Shown: one piece after another, positions 7,965 through 15,518 of the stretch | Layout: the number at the start of each line of letters is the position of its first letter | Numbering within the stretch: position 1 is the stretch's first letter | Assembly (NCBI GenBank): GCA_020247545.1 | Contig: JADCIX010000022.1 | Coordinates: forward strand, 1 to 32,726 | DNA length: 32,726 nt | Source of the DNA: Rhodocyclaceae bacterium | GTDB lineage: Bacteria > Pseudomonadota > Gammaproteobacteria > Burkholderiales > Usitatibacteraceae | Reading direction: 5' to 3' | The notes under the pieces: model-generated | Seen by the model: the letters and a program-made list of their open reading frames with translations, nothing else | The model's database searches: none | What the model was told of the DNA's origin: nothing | Position numbers and translations under genes: made by a program

Positions 7965-9221
7965 ATGACCGATACGCCGATCCCGTTGGCCACCAAGCCG
8001 AATACGGTTTACCCCTGGGTGATGGCCATCATGGCCATGCTGCTGTTGTTAGTGACCAACGGCCTGACCACCACCGGCATCACCGCATTTGATAGTTCGC
8101 TCTTAAAGGAATTCGGCTGGTCGCGTGGTGAACTGAAGTTTCGCGACCTGCTCACATTAGTTGTCGCTGGGTTGTGTGCGCCGTTTGCAGGGGCCATGAT
8201 CGACCGGTTCGGTGTGCGGCGCTTGATGATGTTGGGGTTGGGCATTTTTGCCGTGCTGTATTTTCTCTACGGCCAGATCCAGGACAAAACCCATCTCTAC
8301 GCGATTCACTTTGGCTTCGGTATCATTCTGGTGATGGCGGGAATCAATATCGCGGTAATCCTAGCCTCGCAGTGGTTTGTGAAACATCGCGGCACGGCGG
8401 TTGGCCTTGCGGTTGTTGGAAGTAGCCTTGGTGGAATCGTGTTGCCGCCGCTGATCATCAGCCTGATCGGCGATTACGGCTGGCGTAATGCATTCGGCAT
8501 CGTCGCCATCATCCCGGTGGTATTCATGCTCCTGACATGGTGGCTGGTGCGCACACCCGCTGAGAAGAACACCGTGCCGTTAGGGCATGGTGTGCCGAAC
8601 AAATCCGCTGCGGCACCGTCGCCAAATGATTTGCGCTACAAAGAAGCCTTAAAGACCCGGAGCTTCTGGGCGCTTTCGTTTGTCGCGATGGCTACCTTTT
8701 ATTCGGTGTTGGCGGTGGTCGCGCACTTGATTCTGTATGTCATTCCGCTTGGGTTCGATCCCAAATACGCGCTTGGCTTATTGTTTATCCCGGGGCTGTT
8801 CAGCAAATTTTTGTTTGGTTTCCTAGCAGACATCCTGCCGCCAAAATGGGTATTCCGCGGCAACCTGTTCATCATGCTGATTGGCATGGTGTTGCTGGTC
8901 ACCTTCGACAAAGATTTAGTCAAAGCCGCAGTTGTCATCATCGGCTTTGGCTGGGGTGGGGCGTATACCCTTATTCAGTTGCAGGCGATAAATAACTTCG
9001 GCTTGACTGACGCGGGCAAGATATTGGGAACCATCACCATGATGGATGCCATCGCCGGGGGGCTCGGCATTTGGCTCACGGGCGTGTTGTTCGACAAGTT
9101 CGGCAACTATCATGTCGCGTTTTACATCCTGTGTACCCTCGTCGCGGCGGCGTTTTTGATGAGCTTCTTTGTTAAACGCGAAATCAAAGAAATCAAGGAA
9201 GTGTCGCAGGCAGCGGGCTAG
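7965..9221 (+). CDS. MFS transporter, monocarboxylate/oxalate-formate-like
   Basis: The 418-residue membrane protein has a hydrophobicity pattern fitting 12 helices. MFS motif A is present in the loop after helix 2 (GAMIDRFGVRRLM) and a hydrophilic central loop lies near residues 195-225. The second half resembles the oxalate/formate antiporter and monocarboxylate porter group. The ATG at 7965 is chosen because AGGAG lies 8 bases upstream; an ATG at 7923 overlaps the amidase and lacks a site. It is the last gene of the operon and probably imports the substrate, or a carboxylate derived from it, across the inner membrane. Direction and substrate are inferred from context. Confidence 0.88.
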   Translation: MTDTPIPLATKPNTVYPWVMAIMAMLLLLVTNGLTTTGITAFDSSLLKEFGWSRGELKFRDLLTLVVAGLCAPFAGAMIDRFGVRRLMMLGLGIFAVLYFLYGQIQDKTHLYAIHFGFGIILVMAGINIAVILASQWFVKHRGTAVGLAVVGSSLGGIVLPPLIISLIGDYGWRNAFGIVAIIPVVFMLLTWWLVRTPAEKNTVPLGHGVPNKSAAAPSPNDLRYKEALKTRSFWALSFVAMATFYSVLAVVAHLILYVIPLGFDPKYALGLLFIPGLFSKFLFGFLADILPPKWVFRGNLFIMLIGMVLLVTFDKDLVKAAVVIIGFGWGGAYTLIQLQAINNFGLTDAGKILGTITMMDAIAGGLGIWLTGVLFDKFGNYHVAFYILCTLVAAAFLMSFFVKREIKEIKEVSQAAG

Positions 9222-9296
9222 CGCGTCGTACCCTACGCTACGGGGTTGCAGAAGATCGTGACAAAACCAGTGGCCGGTGGCGAGGCTACGCTTGCG

Positions 9297-9329
9297 GCCG
9301 CGTCGAATACGTAACGCGGCTTTGCTATT
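9297..9329 (+). terminator. Candidate terminator after the catabolic operon
   Basis: GCCGCGT (9297-9303) and ACGCGGC (9314-9320) form a perfect 7-bp GC-rich stem with a 10-base loop, followed by TTTGCTATT. A second small hairpin, GGCGAG-CAG-CTCGCC, is at 9330-9344. The T-tract is weak, so termination is only suggested. Confidence 0.4.
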
Positions 9330-9370
9330 GGCGAGCAGCTCGCCGTGCGCTTCAGCCGGGTGTCGTGGCG

Positions 9371-9394
9371 CAATGTTGTGTACATGCAACATTG
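9371..9394. promoter_or_regulatory. Inverted repeat just upstream of the TonB receptor -35 box
   Basis: CAATGTTG (9371-9378) and CAACATTG (9387-9394) are perfect 8-bp arms around an 8-base spacer, TGTACATG. The right arm ends one base before the -35 element at 9396, a usual place for an activator site. The binding protein is unknown and differs in site sequence from the TGTCCGGACA operator. Confidence 0.45.
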
Positions 9395-9395
9395 T

Positions 9396-9439
9396 TTGAC
9401 GTTGTACAGTTAGCGGAATACAATTTGTCCGGACAATTT
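9396..9439 (+). promoter_or_regulatory. Sigma70-type promoter of the TonB receptor with overlapping operator
   Basis: TTGACG (9396-9401) and TACAAT (9419-9424) are separated by exactly 17 bp, a near-consensus housekeeping promoter with a start expected near 9431. The palindrome AATTTGTCCGGACAATTT (9422-9439, one mismatched pair) overlaps the -10 box and the start. It is the same operator as in the GntR/MmgE intergenic region. Occupancy would block the promoter, predicting repression of receptor expression. The 5' UTR to the ATG at 9544 would be about 113 bases. Confidence 0.75.
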
Positions 9440-9543
9440 AGATGGCCGGTGTGGGGTTGATACCGTGCGCCGCGTCGTTGAGTAAAAGTGAAGGTCACAA
9501 TTACTACAATCGCAACTACCGCTGTATTTTTCCGGAGGCATCC

Positions 9544-12216
9544 ATGAAGATAAAAAACATCACCCAGGCAGTCGGGCTGGCAATCGCAGGTTCGATGATC
9601 GCCGCCACATCTGCGTTTGCCCAGGGTGCTGCCAAGGTCGAGAAGATCGAAGTCACCGGCTCGAACATCAAGCGCGCCGACGTCGAAGGGCCGCTGCCAG
9701 TGTTGGTCATCACGCGTGAAGAAATCGACCGCAGCGCTGTGGCCACGGTTGGCGACTTCGTGCGCGGCCTTACCGTCAACTCGGGTGGTAGCGGTAACGA
9801 ATCTAACATCAGCAACCAGTCTGGTGCATCGGGCGTATCGCTACGCGGCCTTGGGCAAAAATCGACGCTGGTGCTGATCAACGGACGCCGCATGGCGAAT
9901 CATGCATTTGCGCGTAACAATCAAGATACGTTCGTCGATTTAAACTCCATTCCGAAGGGCGCGATTGAACGCATCGAAGTGTTGAAGGATGGAGCATCGG
10001 CAGTTTATGGCTCTGACGCCATCGGTGGCGTGGTGAACTTCATCATGCGCAAGGATTACCAAGGAATTCAGTTCGGTGCTGACGCCGGGCGCCGTAGCGA
10101 TGGTGGCCTCAACGAGCGGAATGTGAACATCAGTGGCGGCGTCGGCAGCCTGGCTAAAGACAAGTACAACATCTTTGGTGTTGTCGATTATTTCCACCGC
10201 GACCGCATGCTGCTCTCCGATAGCAAATGGGTCGGCGACGGAAACTACTCCCGTTATGTTGGTGGTGCGCTATTCAATAACTTCTTGACATCCTCAGCGG
10301 GCACGTGGGTATCTGTGGCACCGGACCCGGCGTTCTCGCCGACGAGCTTGACCGTACAGCCCACAGGCGTTCCGGGAGGTGTGCGCCGTCAGGCATTCAC
10401 CACGTGTATGGGTAACGGCTTCCGCTTGAATCTCGGCGCGATCCCAGCGGCACCATTCTTCACGACCGGTACGATTTGCGCAGGCTCGCTGACGCCTTTC
10501 ATCGTTGCCTACCCTGAGCAAACGCGTGTGGGCGGCATGGCGCGCGGTAACTTTGAGTTGTCGGGTGGCACCAATGCGTTCTTCGAAGCGCAGTACGCGC
10601 AGAACAAAACCAATTTTATTTCGCAGCCGCAGACGATGACGCAGTCGTCGCAAGTGTTTGATCCCGCCACGCAGACGGCGCGCCTCTACAACGTGCGCAT
10701 CCCGGCAACCAATCCTTCCAACCCTTTCGGTCGCGCATACCAACTGCGCTACACCTTCTTTGATGTTGGCGCGGTGCAAAACGACATCAAAACCGACGCT
10801 TACCGCGTGCTCGGTGGCTTTAATGGAACTGCGGGGCGCTGGGAATGGGATGGTGCGATTGGTGTTTCGCAGAGTAAGATAAACGAAAAGCGTCAGAATC
10901 AGGTCGATGCCGATGCGCTACAGCTCGCAATTCAGAACGGCACGTACAACTTCTTAGCTCCCACTCCGGCGCAAACGGCGGCAATTCGTGTGAGCACCGA
11001 GCGCAATTCGACGTCTGATCTTGCCTTTGGTGACATCAAAGCCACCACCACCATCGGCAAACTCGATGGCGGAGATATTGGCTTCGCGATGGGTATCGAC
11101 GCGCGCCGCGAGAAGTTTAACGACCAACCTGATCCGCTTACGCGCACTGGGCGTCTGCTTGGCACGGGTTCGTCGATCACCAACGGCTCGCGCAATGTTG
11201 TCGCGGCATTTGCCGAAGTCAGCGCACCGTTCACGAAAGCGGTTGAACTTGTCGCTGCAGCTCGTGCAGACCGCTACAGCGACTTCGGTAGCGCTGTCTC
11301 TCCGAAAGTTGGCCTGAAATGGTCGCCTAGTAAGGATGTATTGGTGCGCATGTCGTATAACCGAGGATTCCGCGCGCCAACCCTCGTCGAGAACACACAG
11401 TCGACGACATTGAGCCTCACCACGCTCACTGGTCTCGGTGCAACCGGCGGCACTGCTGTGATCTTGCGCGGCAACCCTAACCTCAAACCGGAGAAGTCCG
11501 AATCGTCTTCGATTGGTGCAGTTTGGGATCCGATGAAAGACTTGTCGTTGTCGTTGGATTGGTACAAGATCGATCAGCGCGATCTTATCTCCATCAACGG
11601 CGCGGGCTTCATCGCCAATAACGCCGCGCTCTTCCCGAACGCTATCGTTCGCGATTCCGCTGGCTTGATTACCACGATTTTTGACGGCTACGTCAATGTG
11701 GCGCGTGTGTCCGTTGAGGGACTCGATGCGGAAGCACGCTGGGTTGTGCCATCGGCATGGGGCTTCCCGGGCCGCTTGCAGGTGCGCTCAGTTGCTTCAT
11801 ACCTGACCAACTTCAAGCAGCCGCCGGCACGCGGCGCAAACTTGGTGCAGTATGCTGGCAACAACGGGTTGCAGGGCTCCCCGGGCCGTGGCGCACTGCC
11901 GCGCACAAAAGCGAAGTTGGGCTTCGATTGGGATTACAAAGGCTTCGCGGTGTCGACTACGAGCAATTACATTAGCGGTTATCGCCAGCTGAACGCGACC
12001 ATCATCCCGACGACGATTGGAAGCGTTGGTTCGTACCTAACAACCGATTTGTCGGTGTCCTACACCTACGCTAAGAAGCTGAAGTTATATCTCAGTGCGC
12101 TTAACTTGGAAGATCGTCAGCCACCGTTTGATCCCTCTACGTTTGGTTGGGATTCAACCCTCTATGACCTGCGTGGTCGTTACTTCCGTGGCGGGTTTCA
12201 GTACACGTTTAAATGA
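9544..12216 (+). CDS. TonB-dependent outer-membrane receptor
   Basis: The 890-residue protein has a signal peptide (cleavage after TSAFA, about residue 26), then a VEKIEVTGSNIKR segment that can serve as TonB box and plug start. The plug domain reads through GASGVSLRGLG, LVLINGRR, IPKGAIERIEVLKDG and SAVYGSDAIGGVVNF. A 22-strand barrel follows, with the typical YNRGFRAPTL and NLKPEKSES segments, ending in an aromatic strand (YTFK). The start at 9544 is chosen because of GGAGG 5 bases upstream and the signal peptide; in-frame ATG 9442 gives a 34-residue extension without signal character. It energises uptake of a bulky or scarce substrate through TonB/ExbBD. The operator on its promoter ties it to the upstream catabolic operon. 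The ligand is not predictable. Confidence 0.92.
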   Translation: MKIKNITQAVGLAIAGSMIAATSAFAQGAAKVEKIEVTGSNIKRADVEGPLPVLVITREEIDRSAVATVGDFVRGLTVNSGGSGNESNISNQSGASGVSLRGLGQKSTLVLINGRRMANHAFARNNQDTFVDLNSIPKGAIERIEVLKDGASAVYGSDAIGGVVNFIMRKDYQGIQFGADAGRRSDGGLNERNVNISGGVGSLAKDKYNIFGVVDYFHRDRMLLSDSKWVGDGNYSRYVGGALFNNFLTSSAGTWVSVAPDPAFSPTSLTVQPTGVPGGVRRQAFTTCMGNGFRLNLGAIPAAPFFTTGTICAGSLTPFIVAYPEQTRVGGMARGNFELSGGTNAFFEAQYAQNKTNFISQPQTMTQSSQVFDPATQTARLYNVRIPATNPSNPFGRAYQLRYTFFDVGAVQNDIKTDAYRVLGGFNGTAGRWEWDGAIGVSQSKINEKRQNQVDADALQLAIQNGTYNFLAPTPAQTAAIRVSTERNSTSDLAFGDIKATTTIGKLDGGDIGFAMGIDARREKFNDQPDPLTRTGRLLGTGSSITNGSRNVVAAFAEVSAPFTKAVELVAAARADRYSDFGSAVSPKVGLKWSPSKDVLVRMSYNRGFRAPTLVENTQSTTLSLTTLTGLGATGGTAVILRGNPNLKPEKSESSSIGAVWDPMKDLSLSLDWYKIDQRDLISINGAGFIANNAALFPNAIVRDSAGLITTIFDGYVNVARVSVEGLDAEARWVVPSAWGFPGRLQVRSVASYLTNFKQPPARGANLVQYAGNNGLQGSPGRGALPRTKAKLGFDWDYKGFAVSTTSNYISGYRQLNATIIPTTIGSVGSYLTTDLSVSYTYAKKLKLYLSALNLEDRQPPFDPSTFGWDSTLYDLRGRYFRGGFQYTFK

Positions 12217-12261
12217 GCACGTCACGCTGTTGCGTGCTTGGCGTCAGCGTTCGTAGTAAGT

Positions 12262-12305
12262 AACATACCCGCGATTGCGTTTGCATCGCGGGTATGTTGT
12301 TTGTC
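12262..12305 (+). terminator. Strong intrinsic terminator after the TonB receptor
   Basis: AACATACCCGCGAT (12262-12275) and ATCGCGGGTATGTT (12285-12298) form a perfect 14-bp stem with a 9-base loop, followed by GTTTGTC. It sits 46 bp after the receptor stop codon. Confidence 0.8.
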
Positions 12306-12322
12306 TGGCATTCGCGCGCAAG

Positions 12323-12541
12323 TTAGAGACCGAAATTTGTTTCTTGAGCTCTCGTGCCGGATAGGCTAACGCACCCGTGTTGAGCGAGACGAATGCAGTG
12401 CGCGCCAGGTTGCGCTTCTAGTTGGGCGATGGTGTCCAGCGCCGCTGGAAGACCTTCATACAGCTCGCCACGCACGAAGCCGTCGGGTGCTTCGACAACA
12501 TCGTCCATTGAAGTAAATAGCGTCGCGACGAGTTTCCGCAT
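12323..12541 (-). pseudogene. Remnant with DHFR/RibD-C-like N-terminus
   Basis: The stretch starting at 12541 reads MRKLVATLFTSMDDVVEAPD, which closely resembles the first strand and loop of the stand-alone dihydrofolate-reductase-like (RibD C-terminal) family, whose members usually begin MRKLV with LDGVxEAPG. After about 22 residues the resemblance stops. The frame ends after 72 residues, where a normal member has about 180-200. No Shine-Dalgarno is seen. It is probably a truncated or recombined relic, although a short real gene starting further upstream (12607 or 12622) cannot be excluded. Confidence 0.35.
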
Positions 12542-12595
12542 AATTTCTGGTTGCGGTGTCGAGTGATGCGCGCTGGCTGGCAGGAGGTAATCCGC

Positions 12596-12607
12596 TTGTC
12601 CGGACAT
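12596..12607. promoter_or_regulatory. Fourth TGTCCGGACA palindrome
   Basis: TTGTCCGGACAT contains the same perfect 10-bp core (12597-12606) as the operators at 2271, 2309 and 9426. It lies just beyond the tdk stop, upstream of the minus-strand DHFR-like remnant. The flanks do not extend the palindrome, unlike the site at 9422. It may be a true but orphaned operator, or chance. Confidence 0.4.
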
Positions 12608-12615
12608 CTCTCGTG

Positions 12616-13182
12616 TCAGCACTTGCCGGTATAAAACCGCCGCGCGCAGACTGCTTCGTAGCGGTCGTTTCCACCGATTTCAACCTGTGCGCCTTCGGTA
12701 ATGCGATTTCCCGAAGCGTCAAGACGCACGTTCATGGTGGCCTTGCGGCCACATCGGCAAATCGTTTTCATTTCCTCCAGATCATCGGCCAATGTAAGCA
12801 GCGCCTTGGAGCCAGGAAACGGCTTGCCTTGGAAGTCGCTGCGCAGCCCGTAGCAGATCACCGGGGTAGATGAAGTGTGCGCTAAACGATGAAGCTGTGT
12901 GACCTGCGCCTCGCTCAGGAATTGAGCCTCGTCGATGAGGACGCATGAGGGAGTCGGCTTGGCACCGTAGATCGTGGCGAAATCGGTTTCGGCAGTGAAG
13001 GTCGCCGCATCACGGGTGACGCCCAGCCGCGAGGTTACGTTGCCGACGCCGTAACGATCATCGACGCGAGCGGTGTAGAGGTCAACTGACTGGCCGCGCT
13101 CCTCATAGTTGTGTGCAACTTGTAGCAACGAAGTTGATTTGCCAGCGTTCATCGCGGCGAAGCGGAAATAGAGTTTGGCCAA
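12616..13182 (-). CDS. tdk: Thymidine kinase, type II
   Basis: The 188-residue protein matches bacterial thymidine kinase in length and order of motifs. The Walker A loop AAMNAGKST lies at residues 9-17, the DEAQF segment with the catalytic acid at 84-88 and the zinc-finger pair C142/C144 in ICRCGRKATMN. The lasso and substrate region GAQVEIGGNDRYEAVC (about 164-179) follows. It phosphorylates thymidine and deoxyuridine with ATP in pyrimidine salvage. The third zinc ligand C179 is present, but the usual C-x-x-H/C pattern is broken: the residue three after it is Arg. The last residue, C188, might substitute. It lies 131 bp downstream of lexA on the same strand. Confidence 0.93.
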   Translation of the reverse strand: MAKLYFRFAAMNAGKSTSLLQVAHNYEERGQSVDLYTARVDDRYGVGNVTSRLGVTRDAATFTAETDFATIYGAKPTPSCVLIDEAQFLSEAQVTQLHRLAHTSSTPVICYGLRSDFQGKPFPGSKALLTLADDLEEMKTICRCGRKATMNVRLDASGNRITEGAQVEIGGNDRYEAVCARRFYTGKC

Positions 13183-13313
13183 TTTCTAACTCGTAACAGT
13201 GGACGGCAGATGGACAGCGTCTAGGGCGCAAATGGCAGCTGCGCGGCACCAATGGTGACCGCGCAGGCCTGAGCGTGGACGGCAGTTTACCGCCACCGCG
13301 TGTGTGGATGTGC

Positions 13314-13931
13314 CTAAATTGTCCGCACCACTCCCACCACGAGACCTTCGATATCGAGTGTTTGTTTGGAGAGATCCACCACAATCGGCAGGTAATCGGG
13401 ATTCTCCGCCACGAGGAAGGCTTGTTTACCTTTCACCTTCAAGCGTTTGACGGTGGCATCACCTTCAACACGTGCCACCACAATCTGGCCACTACGCGCC
13501 TGTTGGGTTTTGTGCACAGCAAGCCAGTCGCCGTCCATGATGCCGACGTCCTTCATGCTCATGCCCTTCACTTGCAGGAGATAGTCTGCGCGTGGCTGAA
13601 ACATCAGCGGACTGACGGGATAGCGACCGACCATGTTTTCCGCAGCGAGGATTGGTGAACCAGCGGCCACACTGCCGATGAGCGGTAGTCCAAACTCCTC
13701 GTCGTTGGCGGCAGTTTCTTCACCCAAGATGCGAATGCCGCGTGATGAGCCGGGTAACATTTCAATGGCACCCTTGCGCTCCAAGGTCCGAAGGTGCTCC
13801 TCAGCGGCATTGGGTGAGCGGAAGCCCAACGCCGCGCAAATTTCGGCGCGTGTCGGCGGCATGCCGTTTTCCGCAATCCATTGTTTAAGGAAGTCGAGTA
13901 TTTCTTGCTGGCGTACGGTTAAATTTTCCAT
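13314..13931 (-). CDS. lexA: SOS repressor LexA
   Basis: The 205-residue protein has the LexA winged helix (about 1-65, with [14 protein letters not shown] and SPNAAEEHL recognition elements). Its S24-like C-terminal protease domain has the autocleavage bond A90-G91 in VAAGSP, nucleophile S125 in KGMSMKD and general base K162 in ATVKRLK. It represses DNA-damage genes and cleaves itself when RecA filaments form. A gamma/beta-type SOS box lies directly in front of the start codon, so autoregulation is expected. The gene diverges from the PhoD-like gene, and tdk follows on the same strand. Confidence 0.95.
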   Translation of the reverse strand: MENLTVRQQEILDFLKQWIAENGMPPTRAEICAALGFRSPNAAEEHLRTLERKGAIEMLPGSSRGIRILGEETAANDEEFGLPLIGSVAAGSPILAAENMVGRYPVSPLMFQPRADYLLQVKGMSMKDVGIMDGDWLAVHKTQQARSGQIVVARVEGDATVKRLKVKGKQAFLVAENPDYLPIVVDLSKQTLDIEGLVVGVVRTI

Positions 13932-13933
13932 AA

Positions 13934-13949
13934 CTGACTTTTTATACAG
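13934..13949. promoter_or_regulatory. SOS box (LexA operator) at lexA
   Basis: CTGACTTTTTATACAG matches the CTGT-N8-ACAG core of the proteobacterial SOS box at seven of eight core positions, with an AT-rich centre. On the lexA strand a TATAAA -10 element (13946-13941) lies inside the box. The box ends 2 bases before the ATG, implying a very short or absent leader. Confidence 0.7.
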
Positions 13950-14105
13950 GTTTCACAAGTTTTGCAAGTCTTTTTTGTAAGGGCACGGGGTAAGGGTCTG
14001 GCCCAAGCGCGTCAGGGCAGCACTTTTGTCATGTAGTTCGGCTATGCTTCACGCTTCGACCGTCACCGCCGTCCACCGTTTTTCACCCATCCTCAGGAAG
14101 TCCGC

Positions 14106-15518
14106 ATGTCGCTACTGTCTTTCTCAAGGCAACCCACCAGATTCTGGCCGTACCGCTTCTGGCTGTTGCTCATGCTCATCACATACGCGGCGCTTGCAGG
14201 CCACGTAATGGCTTCGCAACTGCAGGCTGGGCCCATGGTGGGGGCGACCGCCATGCGCCAAGCAAAAATTTGGGTGCAAGCTACCGGCAAAGGGCAGGCG
14301 TACATCGAATATTGGGAGCTGGGTACCGCGAAGATGACGCCGGTTCGACTAAAGACCGCGGTCGTTCCACTCACGGAAGAGACGGACTTCGTCGCACAGT
14401 TCACGGTTGGGCTGCTCGAACCCGGTCGTACCTATGGTTATCGCGTGATGATCAATGGCAAAGAGCAGAAGGTGCCGCAGGCGCTCACGTTTAAGGCGCA
14501 GGCCTTGTGGCAGTGGCGCACCGACGCGCCCGATTGGAAGATGGCCTTTGGCAGCTGTGCTTTTGTCAACGATACGAAATATGACCGGCTCGGACGGCCT
14601 TATGGTGGGGCACCCGAGGACAAACGGATTTATGCGTCGATGGCGGGCCAGGCACCCGACCTGACGGTATGGGGTGGCGATTATCTTTACTTTCGCGAAG
14701 TCGATGAAGACAGTGAACTGGGCTTGCGTTATCGCTGGCGCTATGACCGCAGCACCGCAGAGCAGCAGGTGCTGCTGCGCACCGGATCACACGTTTCAAT
14801 CTGGGACGACCATGAATACGGACCCAACAATGGCAATTCCAGTTATCGGTTGAAAGGAGAGGCACTTGCATTGTTCAAACGGTACTGGGCAAACCCAAGT
14901 TACGGGCTCCCCGAGTTGCCGGGCACGTTTACCACTTACCGATTTAACGACGCGGAACTGTTTATGCTCGACAATCGGTACTATCGTGATGACGATGAAT
15001 TACAGGCGAAGGACAAGACCAAGTTGGGTGCAGCGCAACTACGCTGGCTAAAAAACTCGCTTTTGATGTCCGTGTCACCGGTCAAGTTAATTGTCGCCGG
15101 AAGCCAGGTGACTAACGACGCAAGCACCTATGATGGTTGGCATAACTTCCCGGAGGAGCGCGCCGACATCCTCAAATTTTTGGTTGACCACAAAGTTAAC
15201 GGCGTCATCTTTCTCACCGGTGATCGGCATTTCACGGAGCTGCTCAAGACCGAGCGTTCCGGTACGTATCCACTTTATGAGTTGACATGCTCGCCACTAC
15301 TGTCCGGCATCGCATCGGTAGTTGAACGAGAGCGCGGATACAAAAAAGTCGTCGAGGGAACCTTCGTCGCGCAGCGCAACTTCTGCACGCTGGACTTCAG
15401 TGGTAGTAAAGCCGAACGCAAGATCACCATGCGGTCGTTTTCCAATACTGGCGAAAAACTATGGGAGCGTGAACTTAAGTTGTCTGAGCTGCAAACGCCG
15501 ACCGCCGGAAAACCCTAG
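14106..15518 (+). CDS. PhoD-like alkaline phosphatase/phosphodiesterase
   Basis: The 470-residue protein starts with a signal peptide (hydrophobic segment about 14-34, cleavage near VMA-S). A PhoD N-terminal beta-sandwich (about 40-130) and a metallophosphatase domain follow. Metal-site motifs are FGSC (148-151), GDYLY (191-195), WDDHEYG (233-239) with the conserved DDHE, GSQV (332-335) and GDRHF (372-376). PhoD enzymes hydrolyse phosphomonoesters and diesters outside the cytoplasmic membrane using Ca and Fe. AGGAAG lies about 8 bases before the ATG. No twin-arginine motif is evident, which is unusual for PhoD, so export may be via Sec. The stop codon overlaps that of the convergent MFS gene through a shared CTAG. 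Confidence 0.88.
   Translation: MSLLSFSRQPTRFWPYRFWLLLMLITYAALAGHVMASQLQAGPMVGATAMRQAKIWVQATGKGQAYIEYWELGTAKMTPVRLKTAVVPLTEETDFVAQFTVGLLEPGRTYGYRVMINGKEQKVPQALTFKAQALWQWRTDAPDWKMAFGSCAFVNDTKYDRLGRPYGGAPEDKRIYASMAGQAPDLTVWGGDYLYFREVDEDSELGLRYRWRYDRSTAEQQVLLRTGSHVSIWDDHEYGPNNGNSSYRLKGEALALFKRYWANPSYGLPELPGTFTTYRFNDAELFMLDNRYYRDDDELQAKDKTKLGAAQLRWLKNSLLMSVSPVKLIVAGSQVTNDASTYDGWHNFPEERADILKFLVDHKVNGVIFLTGDRHFTELLKTERSGTYPLYELTCSPLLSGIASVVERERGYKKVVEGTFVAQRNFCTLDFSGSKAERKITMRSFSNTGEKLWERELKLSELQTPTAGKP

Noticed and set aside
9442-9543. Earlier in-frame start of the TonB receptor
   Set aside because: It would add 34 residues in front of a good signal peptide and lacks a Shine-Dalgarno, while 9544 has GGAGG at proper distance.
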